Below, piece by piece: positions 58,211 to 64,000 of a stretch of 64,000 nucleotides of DNA. The DNA comes from Eimeria necatrix. Lineage: Eukaryota > Apicomplexa > Conoidasida > Eucoccidiorida > Eimeriidae. The notes below the pieces were generated by a model. The model was not told the DNA's origin and made no database searches. It was given only the letters and a program-made list of their open reading frames with translations. Numbering within the stretch: position 1 is the first letter of the stretch; each line of letters begins with the position of its first letter. The translations under genes and the position numbers were made by a program. Where the stretch lies: the NCBI RefSeq assembly GCF_000499385.1, contig NW_013651750.1, positions 1 through 64,000 of the forward strand, read 5' to 3'.

Positions 58211-59056
58211 ATGCAAAATATGTTCAATGGGATAGTATGCAAAATATCTTCTGTTGTTCTCTACAGAGAGTTGGAGTTCGCTCTCGCTGTGGTGGCGAGG
58301 ATCTGTGGCATCACGTCTGCTAGCGCTGCGAGGAACGTGCTGTACGCGCTAAGGCAAAACGGGGTGACCACTAAAACGCTAAGTTGCATCGTTATGTTAG
58401 TTTATCCATCACTGATGGATCTCCTAGAGTGAGGCACTCTGTTTCAAATTCACTGAGATGATACTCGGAGAGAGCAGCAGAGACCCCACCCCTTGTCGTG
58501 TCTAGCGACAGCAGAGCTTCCTATATTCTTCAGGTTGCTGCCTGAATTAATAAATTTACCAGTGCCATTACTCCAAACTGTATATGAGACTAGACACAGT
58601 AACAACGCGTGGACTGGATGGTGCGAGTCTTCGGCAACGAACGATGAGGCTGCCTCAGCTGGAGAGACCGTCGGCCGCGATCTAGCACTTGCATGCTTTG
58701 TTGGCATCTCACGAGCAGATTGTATAATTTATGGCATGGAAATTGCGCTGATAGGACCTCTATTTCCCAAGGAATGCGCTTCATTTTTCCCTGCTTTCTA
58801 CCTGCCTAATGTGCAGTCACGTGCTTGCCCTCAGTGGCTCGTTGAGGCCCGGTCCCAAAATTTCGTTCCAAGCTAGGTCAGTGTCAGAACTTAGCAAAAC
58901 TCCCGCGGGTGGTGCTTTGCATTAAGTAGCACTACAGCATTATATTTTTCAACAGTGCCGTTCTATCTTCTTAGGCGTGCTGATGTGCGCTCAGAGGAGG
59001 CACAGCTGCCGGAAACTGGCGCTCAAAAGGCTGCTTTGACTTCAGCTGAGTTCTAA
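58211..59056 (+). CDS. Possible small hypothetical gene (weak)
   Basis: Three exon-like segments on the plus strand: about 58267-58360 (after CTCTACAG; RELEFALAVVARICGITS...), about 58533-58713 (after TATTCTTCAG; LLPELINLPVPLLQTVYE...) and 58977-59056 (after TTCTTAG; RADVRSEEAQLPETGAQKAA, then ALTSAEF and stop). The last looks like a natural C-terminal exon. Donors and phases between them were not fully reconciled, and an 85-codon minus-strand frame (58707-58450) overlaps the middle. No family recognised. Confidence 0.3.
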
Positions 59057-59369
59057 CTCCTCCATTCTGCCAAGTAAGTCATACGTAAAAGTAAAAGTTG
59101 GGAGTAAGTTTTGCTCATAGACGAGGATACGGCGACATTACAGTGTGCAGATCTGTGCACAGTTATTAACCAACATTTGGCAGCATATCTGCAGATGCGG
59201 TTAAGTCCGTAAATGTCTTTTCCCCGCAATACCTTTTACTCAGCTGAACATACCTGCGCATTTATCTGCTTTGGTGCAACAAAAAAGGCAGCTGGGTCCA
59301 CGCGTGACCTACTGTACTCCTTGAACATTGCCATTTGCCAACTGGTCGCTGTCCCTTGTGAAAAACAGG

Positions 59370-62300
59370 ATGACTCCGACAAAGCGATTATTCACCAATA
59401 AGGTGCTTTTATTAGTCGTCGGGATTCCCTTTACACTTTTTCAGTGCCACGCTGGCTCGATTCCAGGTACTTTCTCTCGGATGACACGAAAATTGCGAGC
59501 ATGCAGCACAGCAAAAAACACCTTACGCCTTCATTGCCACAGTGTTACGGCTCTTCCACATACCGATGTATCGCAAATGGCAGCTATTTACACAACGATC
59601 TGCCATGTTAGATCACGGCTTCTTCCAGCGTGATGTACATAAACGCAGATTTTGTTAAGGGCAAAGTTACTGTCAAAGGCGATGGCATTTGGGTTAGAGT
59701 TGACTTCCCGAGCACCATCACGGATCCCCTTGTCTTCCTGGGCTCTCCTGATTTCATCGGGAACTACGGAATTCGTGCACAAGTGAGATTTTACCATCTG
59801 TTTACACGCCATCCAGGCTCTTAATAATCACTCAAATTTGGCTCTCTTGGACCCATTGCTTTTATTGCAGGTAGGAGAGGTGGACGACAACGGTTTTACC
59901 GCCAGAGCTGTGGTGCCCCCTTGCATAAGCGCCGACTTTTCAGCGACTCAAATTGCCGTGCCTTACATTGTGTGGAGGAAAACAGTGGGGACGGACTACT
60001 TTGCGGAGCATGTCGAACTGACCAGTCTTTCGGGGTCTTCAAAATTTAATGCACAAAGCCACTCTTATGACATCGATGCGTGGGACCCGCTTAGTGTACG
60101 GCATCATATTCTTGTGGAAAACACCCAAACGTTCTAGAGGTCTCCCTTGCCTCTATGTTATCGCACCAGCTGCTACATATGACTATACATGAACCATGCA
60201 CACTATTGAATTTGCAGACCTTTAACGGGTCCCTTTGCTTCTGCTTTCTAGGCGGAATACGTTGTACTGGCCCAGATTCAAAATATGGCATCAGTTGTGG
60301 AGGACGCACTTGAGTTCAATACGACCCCTTATGTTTTCGCCAAAGGCTCTGTTGAGTATCGCCTTAAAAGGTTTTATATCTCATTATCCTCTTCCATTAT
60401 GACCAATGCCCCTAAAGTCATCATAGGTATCATGGCTCTAGGTTCAGCCCTTTCCACCAATTTTGGCACCGCGAAAATTTCGGTGAGAAGCTCTAAAATC
60501 GTACACCAAGTTTTGATTTGCTGTGGATCCCTGGCAAATTTGGAAGCTTTTGCAATCTTTCAGAATAATCATGGTGGGACGGCGTTTTTGTCCGTTTTGT
60601 GAAAGTTCAGCTCCGAGCTCGGGCACTGCTAACGTCAGGGGAAGAGATTTCACATGACCTTGGCTCTCCAGTCCTTGCATTCATACAGCCATACTATTCT
60701 TTAGACTCATACAGCTATGCTGTCGAAGATTGTGATAGTGAAACGCACTGCGTGCCGCGAATGATAAGCGACTGCCACTACAACACGAACTTCGACGTTT
60801 CTCTAGCATCGTATTTACTGCTAGCATATGGTCAGCTAATGCATTTAATCGTAGTTGAATACGCCTACTGCTGTCACATTCCCATATTGCTGATCTTGCG
60901 TGAGACCCTCACCAATGTGCCTACTTCAAGCCGCCATTAGTTCGTCCATATATGCACACTTTGTTGACTTTGCAGAGAAAAGCAAACCTAACAAGGAAAA
61001 CATGGGCCCGGACTGCTACAAAGCGCAATCTACTGTATCGGACCTTCTAGACGTCTGTGAATTCGCATGCATGGCACTGTGGTCACGGCACAAAGAGAAG
61101 TATTTACAGTGCCACAGCCCTACGGAATGCTTTAACCAGGACTTTGCAACAGCTTCAAAAGTTTCCGATGCCTGGGAGCAGGGATTTGATTTGGCACTGG
61201 CCCAAGAATTGTCTTCCAGTTGCTCCTTTGGTAAGACCTATGGCTCCTTTTTTGTCAATGGTTTCCCTGCATTTGGCTTCACATAGAGGAAATTGACTGA
61301 TTTCAGTTGGATACGAGGCTTCTGCCAGAGCGTATGCGTGTCTGTGCTAATGCAACTTTGACTCTTTTTTGCTTCAGATTCAAGGCCCTCTTCTGCACCA
61401 GCCAGCCAATACAGTAAGCGCAGATATATCAAGATGTTTCATTCGTCCGCAACCACACGTGCTTGCATATTCGCATATGCATTTGCTTCTGGGGTGTTCC
61501 GTAATGCCGTTTCAAATGCCCACAGAATTCGAGCAATACGTGACCAGGAACGATACCGCAACAGGCAGCCAGTGGAACACGAAGGCGGCATGTGGTGATG
61601 GTGCTGTCGAGCTCGTTCAAGTTCTCTTCAGTGACGAATTCGTTTTGAAAGGGAAGCTAACTGAGACGCCATCATGCGCAATTCAGGATATAACAGATCT
61701 TATGCGCGACTTTTGTGAAAACCAAACATCCTCAACATCGGCCGCATGCGATGTATCAATCGGTGCATTTGAAGACGCCGAGGCTTCATCCTTGTGTCCA
61801 GCAGCTCTCAATCCCTCCATGCTGGTCCGTTTCAATTGCGACATAGGTAAGATCCACTCCGTCCTCTCCTTCTTCTGCTACGTATAGTACAATAATGAAC
61901 TTCGTGAGTTTACGGAAATATTGCTCTAAAATGCTTTCTCTCACTCATTTGTGATTTCAGGATCGAAGAGCACACCTTGCCTCGTTACACGCCCTTCAGA
62001 AAACAACTATAGCCATGAAGGTAAAGTTCCTCCATGGTTCATGTAGACGGCGCGTGCTCGCCACACCTGTCTTGTTTACATTAAGAACATGGATTTCACA
62101 GTGGCATGCCGATTTGCCAGTTGCCCACTTGACTTGGGACAGGGTAAGATAGGAACACGCAGGCAAATGAAAACTGCTGCAGAATCTAGCAAGCAAGTTG
62201 TGCGATGAGTCCGGTTTTCATATGAGCAGGTGCATGCAGCTGTCCAAATGGCGAGTCGAAGTGTGCTCTTCAAAAAGCTTTCAAGGATGATAGCTGGAGA

Positions 62301-64000
62301 AGTGGACTACCAGACAGCCTAACAATTATCTTGACTGATAGCATCGTGTGAGAAAATGTATTTATTGGCTCAGTTGCTCAAGAGGGCTAGCTTTATTGCA
62401 ATATCGAAGCCTTTTAAGCGAAAAGTGTGTTTTCGTGACAACCTTGACTGAAGAATCCATCACTTGGTCTGCTGCTACACAGGCAATGATTTGGGCTCAG
62501 GTACAAAACATCTGAGAGGCGGATTTCTTCTTTTACCAGCTCTGGCTCCGACTGTTTGTCAGACGAATTGTACATCCTTTGCGAAGGCAAGCTGCTTGTG
62601 GCACCTGCAACATGTGTAGGCGTCGATGCCTGTGAAGAACTTTTGTTTATAAGAGAATAATGATTTAGCTCACGAATGGGCGATTCAGGGAAATTCGATG
62701 TGTTCAAGCGCCGACCTATGAAGGCGAATAGGCAGAGTCTTAACCTTTTCAGTAACCCAGAGAGTGAATTTTTGTACAAATTTTTGCAGGAGCAGTGGAA
62801 CAGAGAAGCGACGGTGGTCCGCAATGTATAGATCTATCTGAAGAAACAGTGGATACGTTAGAAGGCGTCACCTGCAAGGATCTGTGTCTCGATTTGTGGA
62901 AGACGTTCAAAGACGAAGTCATGGCCTCATCATCTCCGTACGACAAGTTCATGACAATGATGAGCAACTGGCACGACGATAACCCATGGGCATTCGCAAC
63001 GAATCAGCGGGAAATCGCCAATAACTGCACGTACGGTACGCTTCAAGCATTCTATCTAGCAAGGCAGAAACTACCAAGGCAAACAGTGCACCAATCTTGT
63101 GCATGACGGATTTGATGCTGCGCGCTCAGAGAAACGGCCATATTACGCACCGACGTCCCAGTATGGTGAGCCGCTATTTCATAACTTTGTTACCCTCTGG
63201 CCCTGCTCAGTTGGCGGGCCTTTTAGCACCTTCCAAAGCACATTCAACAATTGAAACGCTTTTAAATATTGACGCTTTCAAATAAACCCGAAAACGGTGT
63301 CGCTGGCCAGCAATGGCATCATGTGCTTGTTTTATCTTAAAGGTCGCCAAGCTAATTTCATGCTGGAGGGCGAGCACTACGTCTTGCAGGACCTATGCCC
63401 TGAAACATACAACGTAGAGTTGGCCGGCGCCATTTTGGGCTGCAAATCTGTACGACAGTGCAAGAAGATTTTAGTCTGATAAGCTTCTTTTAATACATTT
63501 TCACTTTAGCAGCTGAATAGTTTCAGATTTGTTCTGCCTTCACTAGCGCATGCCAGCTGTGTTGGAATTGAGGCAATATGTCATTTAATTGAGACTATGC
63601 AGCTGCTACCCGTATAAGTTTGCAGCAAACTATTTCAGCATGTAGTCAGTTTCGGCCATAGTAGAAAACGTGTAGCGATTGCCATTTAATGCAGCAAATG
63701 GGGGGCGCATATCCAGGACCGCATGTGCACCAAGCTCGCCTCCTGTTCGTGTTACTGCAGATGATTGTAGATGGGGAGAAGAAATCATGCCCTGTTCATG
63801 ATGCTACCGACGTTTTGAAGCAATCGTGCGCCTCCCTAAGCTCGGAATCGGAAGCCTGCACCATCTCAAAAGACAAACTGCCATCGGTGTTGGAGCTGTG
63901 TCCATCCTGCGACGCCTTGAGCCTCGCTGTGTATTACAGTTGCCGAATGAGTGAGACGCAAAACTGAGCGGTTTGATACTTTCTTAGGAACCTGCTTGAC
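59370..64000 (+). CDS. Secreted modular protein: H-type-lectin-like domain plus alternating cysteine modules, some SUEL-like (3' partial)
   Basis: Exons in phase: 59370-59466, 59649-59782, 59871-60095, 60252-60426, 60606-60830, 60976-61230, 61378-61413, 61526-61846, 61961-62020, 62790-63035, probably 63064-63165, about 63343-63470, 63771-63950, continuing past the window. Exon 1 is a signal peptide (VLLLVVGIPFTLFQCHAG). Exons 2-3 give a beta-rich segment (DPLVFLGSPDFIGNYGI, DDNGFTARAVV, AVPYIVWRK) like an H-type lectin. Then modules alternate. Module A (60976-61230 and 62790-63035) begins GPxC, has a C-x(2-3)-C-x-x-L-W core and ends C(S/T)(F/Y)G. Short linkers follow (SRPSSAPASQY; KRPYYAPTSQY). 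Module B (61526-61846, 63343-63470, 63771-63950) has a six-cysteine pattern ending LCP...C like SUEL/rhamnose-binding lectins. Most module exons have symmetric phase 1. A secreted or surface carbohydrate-binding role is inference. Confidence 0.75.

Noticed and set aside
1..64000. CRISPR arrays, rRNA genes, prophage or bacterial operons
   Set aside because: None found; the intron-rich genes are eukaryotic and the repeats are tandem intronic units or transposon debris without regular spacers.

Overview
The window looks like nuclear DNA of an eimeriid coccidian (Eimeria or a close relative such as Cyclospora). The grounds are balanced base composition, many short GT-AG introns, CAG-encoded interrupted glutamine tracts in one gene, apicomplexan-type housekeeping genes, and a decayed chromodomain LTR retroelement of a kind reported from Eimeria. 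A run of exactly 100 N at 45715-45814 marks an assembly gap. No bacterial operons, rRNA, tRNA or CRISPR array were seen. Genus is inference; no search could be run.

Layout: (1) 1-602, 3' end of a protein disulfide isomerase. (2) 2763-9409, a very large LSD1/KDM1-type amine oxidase with three CW zinc fingers and long glutamine tracts. (3) 11561-17378, a dynamin-related GTPase in about 17 exons, with one non-consensus splice donor and two tandem repeats in introns. (4) 18147-22936, minus strand, an unrecognised multi-exon tail-anchored protein that no single open frame reveals. (5) 25668-27920, a short membrane ORF followed by a TLC/LAG1 ceramide synthase. (6) 29468-30688, minus strand, a low-complexity MG-start protein with a perfect 45-bp duplication. 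(7) 33718-34579, a weak minus-strand gene. (8) 34911-37558, casein kinase 1. (9) 39065-41074, minus strand, an intronless Nsp1/Nup62 nucleoporin. (10) 41679-41951, a tiny two-exon gene. (11) 45131-50495, a repeat-rich island holding the gap, three families of diverged dispersed or inverted repeats, and the 3' half of a dead chromovirus. (12) 51949-57153, a 20-exon cytosolic/IRP-type aconitase. (13) 59370 to beyond the window end, a secreted modular protein with an H-type-lectin-like domain followed by alternating cysteine modules, some resembling SUEL/rhamnose-binding lectin domains.

The genes are unrelated single-function units, as is usual in coccidia: chromatin demethylation, membrane fission, sphingolipid synthesis, signalling, nuclear transport, the TCA cycle and the secretory/surface system. 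Exon boundaries were placed by hand by keeping reading phase across GT/AG junctions. Most multi-exon models (amine oxidase, dynamin, ceramide synthase, CK1, aconitase, and the first ten exons of the lectin) keep phase throughout, which is strong internal support.
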